This document shows positions 50,960-60,024 of a stretch of DNA of 64,000 nucleotides, piece after piece. The stretch's first letter is position 1. Every line of letters starts with the position of its first letter. A program made the translations under genes and the position numbers. The notes under the pieces are model-generated. The model was given only the letters and a program-made list of their open reading frames with translations, had not been told where the DNA came from and searched no databases. The DNA is from an uncultured Clostridia bacterium (lineage in GTDB: Bacteria > Bacillota > Clostridia > Oscillospirales > Acutalibacteraceae): NCBI GenBank assembly GCA_944376655.1, contig CALWDJ010000002.1, forward strand, positions 1 through 64,000, read 5' to 3'.

Positions 50960-51859
50960 ATGCCTGAAAAGCAAAATTTTATAAAAAAACAAATTTTAGA
51001 ATATAAAAGCCGCAAAAGGGTGAGGCTGTCGCGTTCGCTCGGCGGTACAATAATGATTTTTATTTTTTTAGCTGTTGTGGGTGCGTTTATGATACTGCCT
51101 ATTTTATACAGTATTGTTCAGTCGCTTAAGCCGATAAATGAAATATTTGCATATCCGCCGAAATTTTTTGTGCGTAACCCTACGTTTGATAATTTCAGAC
51201 AGGTGCTCAGACTTACAGATAACCTTTATGTGCCTTTTACGCGCTACCTTGCAAACAGTGTCGGTATTTCGGTAATCGGAACGGCGGTATATGTCGTCAT
51301 TGCTTCACTTACGGCTTATCCGCTTGCAAAAGTCAATTTTCCGGGAGTTGTTGTTCTTTCCCAGATTATTGTCTGGACTCTTTTGTTCAGACAGGAGGTT
51401 ACAGCGATTCCGCAGTATATTGTAATTGCTAAGCTCGGAATGGTTGATACCTATTGGGCTATTCTGCTGCCGGCAATGTCGGGAACTATGGGTGTATTTC
51501 TGATGAAGCAGTTTATAATTACCGCGATTCCGGATGCGACACTCGAGGCTGCAAGAATTGACGGAGCAGGTGAGTTCAGAATTTTTTTCAGAATTGTTAT
51601 GCCTGCGGTGAAGCCGGCGATAATGACTCTTGTTATTTTTACCTTTCAGTCAATGTGGAATGCTACCGGCGTTCAGTATGTTTACAGCGAGCAGCTTAAA
51701 ATGCTTCCGTCCGTGTTGCAGACCCTTGCAGCAGGCGGTATTGCAAGAACCGGTGCAGGAAGCGCTGTGGGCGTAATTCTTATGATACCGCCGATACTGG
51801 TATTTATAATTTCACAAAGCTCTGTTATGGAAACTATGTCACATTCCGGACTGAAATGA
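50960..51859 (+). CDS. ABC sugar transporter permease (MalG type)
   Basis: A 299-aa membrane protein with about six helices. The EAA motif is LEAARIDGAGEFRIFFRIVM. The N-terminal segment RSLGGTIMIFIFLAVVGAFM and the loop YPPKFFVRNPTFDNFRQVLR are typical of the MalG/carbohydrate uptake transporter-1 family. It pairs with the preceding permease. Confidence 0.92.
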   Translation: MPEKQNFIKKQILEYKSRKRVRLSRSLGGTIMIFIFLAVVGAFMILPILYSIVQSLKPINEIFAYPPKFFVRNPTFDNFRQVLRLTDNLYVPFTRYLANSVGISVIGTAVYVVIASLTAYPLAKVNFPGVVVLSQIIVWTLLFRQEVTAIPQYIVIAKLGMVDTYWAILLPAMSGTMGVFLMKQFIITAIPDATLEAARIDGAGEFRIFFRIVMPAVKPAIMTLVIFTFQSMWNATGVQYVYSEQLKMLPSVLQTLAAGGIARTGAGSAVGVILMIPPILVFIISQSSVMETMSHSGLK

Positions 51860-51884
51860 TCGGGCTGACGGTGGAGGAAAAGCG

Positions 51885-53987
51885 ATGAAGAAAAAAATTC
51901 GGCAAAGCATAGCAATATTGCTTTTAACCGTTTTGTTGGGCGGAGTTTTTGCAACCGGCGTATCAGCCCTGAAAAGCAGCTCTGTTCCTTATAATACATA
52001 TGAATATAATTATGCCGATGAATCGGTCAGCGCGCCCGCAGGATATACTGTTGATACCGTTTTATACGGTACGGATTTGGGTCTTGAGAAAGGAAGCGTG
52101 CTTCAGGATATTTATTGTATAGAGGACGGAAGAATCCTATTGCTTGATTCCGGCAATGGTGTGGTTTATGTTTACAATAACGATTTGGTGCAGATAGATA
52201 AGCTTGATAATTTCACTGCGGCAGACGGCAGTCCGCTCAATATTGCCGGAGCGCAAGGGATAACTTACCATAACGATAGGCTTTACATAGCCGATACCGA
52301 AAATCAGCGTGTTTTACGTGTCGGAATGGATGGTGTTGCTGATTTGATTATAAATAAACCGGATACAGCTGTTCTTGACGAAAAAACCGCGTGTAATTTT
52401 GTCAAGGTGATTGTCGATCCTCAAAACCGCATATACGCAATAGCAAACGATGTCAATTTAGGCGCTTTGGTTTTTGATGAGGACGGGAATTTTTTGACCT
52501 TGTTCGGCAGTACGAATGTACGGACGACCGCTGAAGTAATATTAAGATATATCCGCAGGAAATTTATGTCCGAGGAACAGCGTAAGAATGATTATTCATA
52601 TACTCCTGTAACTTTGACGAGCTTTGATATAGATAAAGACGGTTTTATTTATACAGTTGCAAAATCCTCTGATTATTCGGATATAGAAGGCAAGGTACGT
52701 TCGCTGAATGCGCTTGGCGAAGATATTTATGATTCGGCTGCGTTCGGGGACATTGAATGGGATAGGCTTAAAAGCAATTCGGGAACGCAGTTTATTGATG
52801 TGGACGTTGCCGACGATGAAAGTCTAGCGTTGCTTGACAGTGCAAGGAGTCGTGTATTTGTTTACTCGAAAAATAACGATTTAATAGCTGTTTTTGGAAG
52901 CTACGGTGAGCAGAAGGGAAATTTCCTTCAGCCTGCTGCCGTTGAAACAGTCGGAGAAAATATATATGTGATTGACGCACTTGCCAATACCTTGCAGATT
53001 TTCAGACCGAATGATTATGTCAGGGCAATAAAAAAAGCGGATCTGCAAATGGAAAACGGTGATTATTCTGCAGCAATAGATACTTGGGAAAGAGTTGTTG
53101 CGTATAATACAAACAGCACTCAGGCTTATGTAGGGATAGGTAATTGCTATGACTATCTGGGCGAATACGAGCTGGCGATGGAAGCTTATAAAAAAGGTTA
53201 TGCAAATCAGGAATATTCCGTTTCTTTCAGTGAATACCGAAAAGAATACCTGAAAGATAATTTTGTACTGATTTTATTTATTGCATTGGCGGCTTTGGCA
53301 ATCCTTATTGTTTTAGCTGTAAAGGTAAGCAAAATGCTGAGGCCGGTAGAAGGTTCAGCGTTTTGTCAGCTCGAAACCAAAAAATATCTTCCGGTATATA
53401 TGCTTTTCCATCCGTCCTCTGCTTCCGAACAAATCCGTCCGAGAGGTTTTGCGTCACCTTTAAAAGCGGCAATAATAGTTGCTGTCTGGTTTATAGCGGT
53501 AATGCTCAGTTATTTTTTTACAGGTTTTTCGTTCAATGAGAACAGAGCGGTTGACTTTAATGTGTTTTATACTTTACTTCAAACGGCAGGATTATTTCTG
53601 GTTTTTGTTATTGCCAATTACGGTCTGGCAAGCTTTATGACAGGCAAGGGCAAGTTCAGTGAAATTGTAACGGTTACGGCATATTCTCTGACACCATATA
53701 TTGCATCAATTTTAATCAATACGGCGTTTTCCAATATTCTGACCCAAGACGAGGGTATGTTCATGAGCATTATCACCGCAGTAGGTCTCCTCTGGACATT
53801 CTTTATGCTCTTCGCGGGTCTTATGACGATCCATCAATATTCTGTCGGCAAGACGGTTCTTTCATTTTTGATAACAATGTTCGGAATGTTGGTTATAATT
53901 TTTCTTGCGGTATTGTTTATCACTCTGTACGCTCAGGTGCTTTCATTTGTGGATTCAATAGCTCGGGAGGTGTCGATCCGTCAATGA
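51885..53987 (+). CDS. NHL/TPR/Yip1-domain membrane protein
   Basis: A 700-aa protein. A signal peptide (about 1-28) is followed by NHL-type beta-propeller repeats (about 45-375; AQGITYHNDRLYIADTENQR; FLQPAAVETVGENIYVIDAL). A TPR pair (about 385-440, DYSAAIDTWERVVAYNTNST) and one transmembrane helix (about 448-468) follow. The C-terminal Yip1-like membrane domain (about 500-695) has about five helices. Members with this mix are found beside carbohydrate transport genes in Clostridia; the role is unknown. It overlaps the next gene by 4 bases. Confidence 0.82.
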   Translation: MKKKIRQSIAILLLTVLLGGVFATGVSALKSSSVPYNTYEYNYADESVSAPAGYTVDTVLYGTDLGLEKGSVLQDIYCIEDGRILLLDSGNGVVYVYNNDLVQIDKLDNFTAADGSPLNIAGAQGITYHNDRLYIADTENQRVLRVGMDGVADLIINKPDTAVLDEKTACNFVKVIVDPQNRIYAIANDVNLGALVFDEDGNFLTLFGSTNVRTTAEVILRYIRRKFMSEEQRKNDYSYTPVTLTSFDIDKDGFIYTVAKSSDYSDIEGKVRSLNALGEDIYDSAAFGDIEWDRLKSNSGTQFIDVDVADDESLALLDSARSRVFVYSKNNDLIAVFGSYGEQKGNFLQPAAVETVGENIYVIDALANTLQIFRPNDYVRAIKKADLQMENGDYSAAIDTWERVVAYNTNSTQAYVGIGNCYDYLGEYELAMEAYKKGYANQEYSVSFSEYRKEYLKDNFVLILFIALAALAILIVLAVKVSKMLRPVEGSAFCQLETKKYLPVYMLFHPSSASEQIRPRGFASPLKAAIIVAVWFIAVMLSYFFTGFSFNENRAVDFNVFYTLLQTAGLFLVFVIANYGLASFMTGKGKFSEIVTVTAYSLTPYIASILINTAFSNILTQDEGMFMSIITAVGLLWTFFMLFAGLMTIHQYSVGKTVLSFLITMFGMLVIIFLAVLFITLYAQVLSFVDSIAREVSIRQ

Positions 53988-56224
53988 AAAAAAAGATATT
54001 TTCAATTTTGGTCTGCTTAATCCTTTTTATATTGCCTTTAAATTTATCGATATCAGGGATATCGGCACAAAGCGATGAACTTCAGAAACCGACAAGGCTC
54101 GGTATTGATGAAGAAACCTCCGATGAATACACCGCGGACTATACCTTGGCGGCACAAAACGACAATCTGCTGTTCTATGCGGATATGGAAAAAGGTTGGT
54201 TTGCACTTCAAAACCGCAGAAGCGGTAAGATTTGGTACAGTAACCCGAACGATGCTGTTTTGGATGATGTAACAACCGGTATCAGCCGTACGGATATATT
54301 TTCGGATTATATTTTCGAGTATTATGACAACAGCACCGTCGGAGAAGCAAGCGCCCTGACATTTAACAGTCATACTACCGCAGTCCGCCAGAAAAACGTC
54401 AGTGTAGAAAAAGTTGCAAGCGGAATAAAGGTAACATACCGTTTTGATACATTCGGTTTCACGGTGCCGGTCATTTACAGCCTGCTTGAAAACAGTCTTG
54501 AAGTTAAAGTATGTGTTGATGAAATTGAAGAAAGCGGTAATTATTCTATTCTGTCTATCCGGGTTCTGCCTAATTTCGGAGCTGCCAATTCCGATACCGA
54601 CGGCTGGATGCTTATACCGGACGGTTCCGGCGCAATAGCTTCATTCGGAAACGGGAGATACAATATTGACGGTTATGAAACTCTTGTCTACGGACGCGAA
54701 TATGCCGAGGAGAAAACTAAAATTTCGGCAGCCGACAATCAGAATATCCGTCTTCCTGTTTTCGGTATCACCGAAGGAAGTAACGCCTTGTTTGCGGCAA
54801 TAACCGAGGGTGAGGCTTCGGCTGCTGTCAGAGCTGAATTTTCAAGCGACAGCTTTGGCTATAACAATATTTCTTCAAAGCTTATTCTGAGAACCGTGTC
54901 AACTATTGAAGTAAATGCACAAAATGCGACCAGGCTGTCCGATTGTAATTATTCGGGCGATTATACTGTAAGATACTGGTGCTTGGACGGAGACAACGCA
55001 AGCTATTCCGGAATGGCTGTGGCCTACCGCAACTATTTGATTGAGGAAAAAGGCCTGAAAAAGACCGAGCTTTCGCCTGCACTTAACCTTAATATTTACG
55101 GTGCGATAGATGTTAAGGCTAACTTCCTTGGAATACCTTACAAAAAGCTGAAAAGCCTCACATCTTTTTCGGAGGCTGCTGAGATGACCGCCTATCTTTC
55201 GGAGAACGGAGTCGGCGGGTTGTCTGTCCGATACGAAGGATGGACAAACAACGGCTTTTTTAATAAGAAAATACCTAAAAACGCCAAACCTTTGTCTGTT
55301 TTGGGCGGGAAGAAAGACTTTAAGGCTTTAAACGATTATTTAACGGAAATCGACGCGCAGTTTTATCCGGATGCGGATTTCTTAAGGTTTACCTCAAGCG
55401 GCAACGGAGTTTCTAAAAATAAGGATTCCGTAAAAAATACTTTCGGTGAGATCGTAGAGCAGTATGATTATATGCTTTCGGTTGATGTGGAAAAAATCGA
55501 CGGAAATAATTATTACCTTTTAAGCGCAGATAAGGTTGGTACGGTTATCAGTAATTTTATGAAAAAATATTCTGCACTGAAAGCTTCCGGCATTTCATTA
55601 GGAACTATGGGCTCTTATGTTTACGCCGACTTGAATACCGAAGACGGTTTCAATCGGACGGAGCTCGTAAGCTCGTTTGAAGATGTATTTAAGGCTTTGG
55701 GCAATTACAGTATAGCGGTGGAAGGCGGAAATATGGTATCAGCCGTATATGCCGATAAGGTTTTCGATGCTCCGCTCAGAAGCAGCGGAAACAATCTTTT
55801 CGAGAATGATGTGCCCTTTTATCAGATCGTATTCCACGGTTATACGGTTCTGACCACTTCCCCGCTGAATAAAACCGCCGATGACAGGCTGCTGTTCCTC
55901 AACGCGGTCGAAACAGGCACTGAGTTGCTGTTTGACGGTATATACGGTGATGCCTCTGCTTTGAACGAAACTCCTTATAACAGTCTTTACAGTACAACCT
56001 TTGATCTTTGGAAAACGAAGGCCGTAGATTATGATAAAGAATATCGTCCGCTGCTTGAAAAGATTTACGACAAGGCAATAATTAGGCATACGGAAGTATC
56101 AGACGGCGTTTATGAAACCGTTTATGAGGACGGCACTGCCGTGTATGTAAATTATAACGATTCCGAACAAACCGTTTTGGGTATTAAGATAGGAGGAATG
56201 GATTTTGAAACCGTCAGTAGATAA
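53984..56224 (+). CDS. DUF5696-like secreted protein
   Basis: A 746-aa protein with a signal peptide (about 1-28) and a long soluble region. The central region (about 200-260, MLIPDGSGAIASFGNGRYNI; GYETLVYGREYA) and residues about 370-640 suggest a beta-sandwich plus TIM-like barrel as in glycoside hydrolases, but I cannot assign a CAZy family. I place it with DUF5696, which co-occurs with Yip1 proteins and sugar ABC genes. A polysaccharide-processing or -binding function outside the cell is inferred. Confidence 0.65.
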   Translation: MKKKIFSILVCLILFILPLNLSISGISAQSDELQKPTRLGIDEETSDEYTADYTLAAQNDNLLFYADMEKGWFALQNRRSGKIWYSNPNDAVLDDVTTGISRTDIFSDYIFEYYDNSTVGEASALTFNSHTTAVRQKNVSVEKVASGIKVTYRFDTFGFTVPVIYSLLENSLEVKVCVDEIEESGNYSILSIRVLPNFGAANSDTDGWMLIPDGSGAIASFGNGRYNIDGYETLVYGREYAEEKTKISAADNQNIRLPVFGITEGSNALFAAITEGEASAAVRAEFSSDSFGYNNISSKLILRTVSTIEVNAQNATRLSDCNYSGDYTVRYWCLDGDNASYSGMAVAYRNYLIEEKGLKKTELSPALNLNIYGAIDVKANFLGIPYKKLKSLTSFSEAAEMTAYLSENGVGGLSVRYEGWTNNGFFNKKIPKNAKPLSVLGGKKDFKALNDYLTEIDAQFYPDADFLRFTSSGNGVSKNKDSVKNTFGEIVEQYDYMLSVDVEKIDGNNYYLLSADKVGTVISNFMKKYSALKASGISLGTMGSYVYADLNTEDGFNRTELVSSFEDVFKALGNYSIAVEGGNMVSAVYADKVFDAPLRSSGNNLFENDVPFYQIVFHGYTVLTTSPLNKTADDRLLFLNAVETGTELLFDGIYGDASALNETPYNSLYSTTFDLWKTKAVDYDKEYRPLLEKIYDKAIIRHTEVSDGVYETVYEDGTAVYVNYNDSEQTVLGIKIGGMDFETVSR

Positions 56225-57137
56225 ATTGAAATCCAGACGTCTTTCGCTGACAGGAAAAAATTCATTGACCGGCTTTTTATTTACATTGCCGTTCTGTATC
56301 GGCTTGCTGCTATTCTTTTTGCCGAATTTTATGCAGGGAGTTGTATTTGCGTTCAATCAGGTAGGCTTTGAACCGGGCGCCTTTACTTTGACATATGTCG
56401 GGTGGGATAATTTTTACTATGCTTTCAGAACGGATTTGGATTACGGCAATAACCTCATTTCATCGGTATCTTCACTTTTGTACCAGGTTCCGGTAATAGT
56501 TGTAAGCAGTATTTTCTTCGCGACTATTTTGAACAGAAAGTTTTTCGGCCGTATGTTTGTGCGAGGTGTGTTCTTTCTGCCCGTAATAATCGCTACCGGT
56601 GTCGTAATGAAATATTTCCAGCTTGACAGCGTTACTTACGGTGTTTTGAGAGGAAACACAGAGACATCGGCGATTTTCAGCAGCAGTGCGATTGAGGAAA
56701 TTCTTATAAATTCAGGCTTAAATGACGGATTGGTTGAAGTGTTTGTCACCATTTCGACAAATATTTTTGATCTTATGTGGCGTACAGGTATACAGACACT
56801 GATTCTGCTTGCCGGAATTCAGAGTGTGCCGGCTTCGCTATATGAGGCTTCATCGATAGAAGGGGCTTCCGCCTGGGATAATTACTGGTATATCACAATA
56901 CCGATGCTTTCTCCGATGATATTTGTTTCGCTTGTTTATACCGTAGTCGATACCTTCTCAGACGCAACAAATCCTGTTATGTCGCAAATACAGACGTTGG
57001 TTACTTCGCTTGATAACGGCAAGGCTTCGGCAATGGCGATTCCGTTTATGCTCATTATTCTTTTGGTATTGGCGCTGATATTCGGTGTATTCGCATTGAT
57101 TAACAGGAATTCCAAGCCTGAAAAAGCAAGGAGGTGA
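56205..57137 (+). CDS. ABC sugar transporter permease (MalF type), second set
   Basis: A 310-aa membrane protein with about six helices. The EAA loop is LYEASSIEGASAWDNYWYIT. Its start overlaps the end of the DUF5696-like gene by 20 bases. The chain has an additional insertion (about 140-175) between the third and fourth helices, which binding-protein permeases of the LplB type also show. It is partnered by the following gene. Confidence 0.9.
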   Translation: MKPSVDKLKSRRLSLTGKNSLTGFLFTLPFCIGLLLFFLPNFMQGVVFAFNQVGFEPGAFTLTYVGWDNFYYAFRTDLDYGNNLISSVSSLLYQVPVIVVSSIFFATILNRKFFGRMFVRGVFFLPVIIATGVVMKYFQLDSVTYGVLRGNTETSAIFSSSAIEEILINSGLNDGLVEVFVTISTNIFDLMWRTGIQTLILLAGIQSVPASLYEASSIEGASAWDNYWYITIPMLSPMIFVSLVYTVVDTFSDATNPVMSQIQTLVTSLDNGKASAMAIPFMLIILLVLALIFGVFALINRNSKPEKARR

Positions 57138-57143
57138 GCCGAA

Positions 57144-58106
57144 ATGAACATTTATAACATTCGGAAAAAAGCCGGTTCCTTTGGTTTCAATTTGTTTTTT
57201 GTGCTTCTTCTTATCGGTTTGATTTACATATTCATTTTTCCGCTTTTGACGATAATTATTACGGCAATCAGCTCGCCTGAGTCGTCAGCGGATCCTACTG
57301 TTTTGTGGGTACCGAAAAAGGTGTCGGCGGTGGGAATAAAAACCGCGATGGAGCTTATGAATTTCCTGCCGTCTTTAGGTCTGACTGCTGAAATATCTGT
57401 TTTGGCAACGTTGGCAAGCTGCATTGCCTGTTCACTTGCAGGCTACGGTCTTGCAAGATTCAAATTTCCGGGCAAAAACCTGATTTTTGCTTTTGTGGTA
57501 CTTACAATAGTAGTTCCGCCGATCTTTCTTACTAACCCGTCTTTTGTAAGCTTCAGATATTTTGATCCGCTGAATATATTTTCGCTTACAGAACCCGTGA
57601 CAGGATTTTCCAGCATCAATCTGCTTGATACTGTTTGGACCTTTGTGTTTCCCGCTATATTAGGCGTGGGACTTCGGGGCGGATTATTTATTTTCATTTT
57701 CCGTCAGTCCTTCTTAGGTATGCCTAAGGATTTGGAGGAAGCGGCAAAAATTGACGGCTGCGGTGCCTTTAAGACTTATGTAAGAATAATTGTTCCGCTG
57801 GCAGTTCCTACTTTCGTTACCGTTATCCTGTTTTCGTTTATATGGCACTGGAATGATTTTTATTATTCTGCTGCTTACTTTATGAACGATACGCGCCCGC
57901 TGACAGTTGAGCTCAGCGCTATTGCTGAAACTATGTACAGTAGCGGAATGACCGGATCGATTATGGGGACTTCCGGGACCGTAACTGCTTACCGTACATA
58001 TATTATGGCAGGCTGCCTACTTACAATATTTGTTCCTTTAGTGCTATACCTGTTTCTGCAGCGCTTTTTTATCGAAAGCGTAGAGCGTACAGGCATAGTG
58101 GGATAA
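57144..58106 (+). CDS. ABC sugar transporter permease (MalG type), second set
   Basis: A 320-aa membrane protein with about six helices. The EAA motif is LEEAAKIDGCGAFKTYVRII. It follows its partner by 6 bases. The second permease pair differs in sequence from the first pair and probably serves the 499-aa binding protein downstream. No ATPase is encoded nearby. Confidence 0.9.
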   Translation: MNIYNIRKKAGSFGFNLFFVLLLIGLIYIFIFPLLTIIITAISSPESSADPTVLWVPKKVSAVGIKTAMELMNFLPSLGLTAEISVLATLASCIACSLAGYGLARFKFPGKNLIFAFVVLTIVVPPIFLTNPSFVSFRYFDPLNIFSLTEPVTGFSSINLLDTVWTFVFPAILGVGLRGGLFIFIFRQSFLGMPKDLEEAAKIDGCGAFKTYVRIIVPLAVPTFVTVILFSFIWHWNDFYYSAAYFMNDTRPLTVELSAIAETMYSSGMTGSIMGTSGTVTAYRTYIMAGCLLTIFVPLVLYLFLQRFFIESVERTGIVG

Positions 58107-58332
58107 AGTATTTATTTGATTGAATATACTTTGACGGCGATGAGCCTTAGCCGACTCAGTATTTCATCTGAAAATCTCTTGCTTTGCAGCATTTTCCAGT
58201 TTCCGTTGATTTTAAAAACTAATTATTGCCGGTTTGTTTGAGTCTTGCAACGTGAATACAGTATTAAGACTGAAGGTATCGCGGCTTAAAGTACCTTTCA
58301 AGGCAAAACATTATAAAAAAGGAAGATGGAAT
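58107..58332 (+). promoter_or_regulatory. Intergenic region before the second solute-binding gene
   Basis: A 226-base gap. A possible -35 TTGAGT (58238-58243) with a TATTAA-type -10 (58262-58267) and a short inverted repeat AAGGTA...TACCTT (58275-58299 region) lie upstream of the start at 58333. No gene or strong terminator is visible. Confidence 0.35.
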
Positions 58333-59832
58333 ATGAAAAAACTTTTTTCGCTGTTCATGGCTGTTATGCTGCTTATTTCGCTGTCCGCCTGCAAGGTCAA
58401 TACGACTTCGAGCGAAAACGGATTGACAAGCGACTTTTCTGACGGTGAATTTTTGGTCGAGGGAACCGGAAATGCTTCGGAAGACGACGCAGCTTCAAAC
58501 GACGGAGCCGGCGGTCAGTCGGGTTCCGGCTCAGGAGGCGCCGACGGCACGGTTTCGACACCGGTCAAGCCTAATGAGGGTACTGTCTCTATGTTGGAGG
58601 GGCTTGATTTCGGAGGGAAAACATTTACATTTGCCTATCGCTCCGATAATGCTCCTGATGATGATGAAAAAGCAAGACTTAAAGCATTCGGCAAGGAGTT
58701 TAACTGCACGGTAAAGGCGACTGTAATTCCGTTCGACACATATATGGACGCGGTCGCAAAAAAAATTGTGGCGGATCAGCCGTACGACGTTGTGTTTCTG
58801 CACGGCTCTCATATGCCGTCATGCATTATCAACGACCTTGTAGTGCCTCTTGACGATTATTTTACTACTGCAGATGTAGCAGATTCCACTCATCCTGAAA
58901 AAGGCGGTATATCTTTAGTTATTTCCGAGTATTTCAAGGGCAAGGACGGTAAGCTTTACGGCGTGTCCGACGGAGTGAATTGCAGTGTTGGCTATTATAA
59001 TAAGCAGGCTTTGGCTGATGCCGGATACAGCGGAAACAAGGATCCTTATTATTTATGGACGCAGGGCAAATGGACGTGGGACGCTTTTGAAGAAATGGCA
59101 AAAGCAATGAGTAATCCTTCAAAGGGAATATACTTTACTCCGACGGTCAGTGAAAGCCTGGTTGCCACCACAGGTCATTCGCATATTTCACGTACCGGAA
59201 ATGCTTCTTACAGTATTAATTTAGGACTTCCCGAGGTTTTCACCGCAATGTCAAGGCTGCAGAAATGGGCGGTCACAGATAAGATTATTGACGCAAGCTT
59301 AGAAACCTGCCAGGATTCATACGACGATTTTGCAAACGGTAAGTTTGCAATGCTGGCGGAGACCCCCGACAATCATATTTCAACAATTAAGGAAGCCATA
59401 GCTACCAAGAAATCCGCTGCTTGGAACGGCGGAGATCTTTCCCTGCTCGGTTTGGTTCCCGTTCCTCAGCAGAAGGAAGGAACTACGTATATTCCGGCAA
59501 CCTGGCCCTGCGCCATCGGCGCTTCCAAGGGCGCTAAGGAGCCGAAGGTGGCTGTTGCTTATGCAATTTATAAGAGTATTCCTTCCAATCAATCTTATAC
59601 CGATACATATGCTTTGACCGAGTCTGAACAGGAATTCTTTAATAGTCTGTATTCGGATTATGACTTGGTATTTGACTATTACGGCTTCAGGAATTCTACT
59701 ACCACCGGATATACAGAGCTGCACAATATGCGCAAAGAGATCAGAAACGGAGCCGATGTCAAATCTACGCTGGATAAATATCAGTCGGTTTTAGAAGGCC
59801 TGCGCGATGGTGCTCTTAAGGACTGGAAATAA
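58333..59832 (+). CDS. Extracellular solute-binding lipoprotein
   Basis: A 499-aa lipoprotein. The signal peptide MKKLFSLFMAVMLLISLSAC carries a clear lipobox LSAC (Cys20). A Ser/Gly/Asp-rich linker (about 21-90) leads to a family 1 solute-binding fold (about 95-495; FKGKDGKLYGVSDGVNCSVG; YYLWTQGKWTWDAFEEMAKA). It is expected to deliver a sugar to the second permease pair. It is followed by a perfect terminator, so it ends the transport segment. Confidence 0.9.
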   Translation: MKKLFSLFMAVMLLISLSACKVNTTSSENGLTSDFSDGEFLVEGTGNASEDDAASNDGAGGQSGSGSGGADGTVSTPVKPNEGTVSMLEGLDFGGKTFTFAYRSDNAPDDDEKARLKAFGKEFNCTVKATVIPFDTYMDAVAKKIVADQPYDVVFLHGSHMPSCIINDLVVPLDDYFTTADVADSTHPEKGGISLVISEYFKGKDGKLYGVSDGVNCSVGYYNKQALADAGYSGNKDPYYLWTQGKWTWDAFEEMAKAMSNPSKGIYFTPTVSESLVATTGHSHISRTGNASYSINLGLPEVFTAMSRLQKWAVTDKIIDASLETCQDSYDDFANGKFAMLAETPDNHISTIKEAIATKKSAAWNGGDLSLLGLVPVPQQKEGTTYIPATWPCAIGASKGAKEPKVAVAYAIYKSIPSNQSYTDTYALTESEQEFFNSLYSDYDLVFDYYGFRNSTTTGYTELHNMRKEIRNGADVKSTLDKYQSVLEGLRDGALKDWK

Positions 59833-59870
59833 TTTGAAGAGTAAGTTGTTGTATTTTTCAAATTGATAAT

Positions 59871-59913
59871 AAGCCTAAAACGACAAGGCCAGATTGCCGT
59901 TTTAGGCTTTTGC
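59871..59913 (+). terminator. Terminator after the solute-binding lipoprotein gene
   Basis: AAGCCTAAAACG (59871-59882) pairs with CGTTTTAGGCTT (59898-59909), followed by TTT. Confidence 0.8.
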
Positions 59914-59966
59914 AAACTTATATGAAATCATTCGTTTGAGAGCGCTTGACTGTGTGATCGAAGCAT

Positions 59967-59998
59967 TTGACAATAAAAAAATTTTTTACGGATAAAAT
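59967..59998 (+). promoter_or_regulatory. Candidate promoter of the rhamnosidase gene
   Basis: TTGACA (59967-59972) is followed after an A-tract/T-tract (A7T6, 59975-59987) by GGATAAAAT. The spacing to TAAAAT is 20, and to GATAAA it is 18. A similar A6T6CGGATAA arrangement recurs near the end of the window (63711-63732). An AGGAGG site precedes the ATG at 60025. Confidence 0.5.
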
Positions 59999-60024
59999 AG
60001 ACCATATGCAGGAGGAATATAATT

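Noticed and set aside
59940..59956. CcpA (cre)-like site near the rhamnosidase promoter
   Set aside because: TTGAGAGCGCTTGAC has an AGCGCT core but fails the conserved TG or CA outer positions on either strand.
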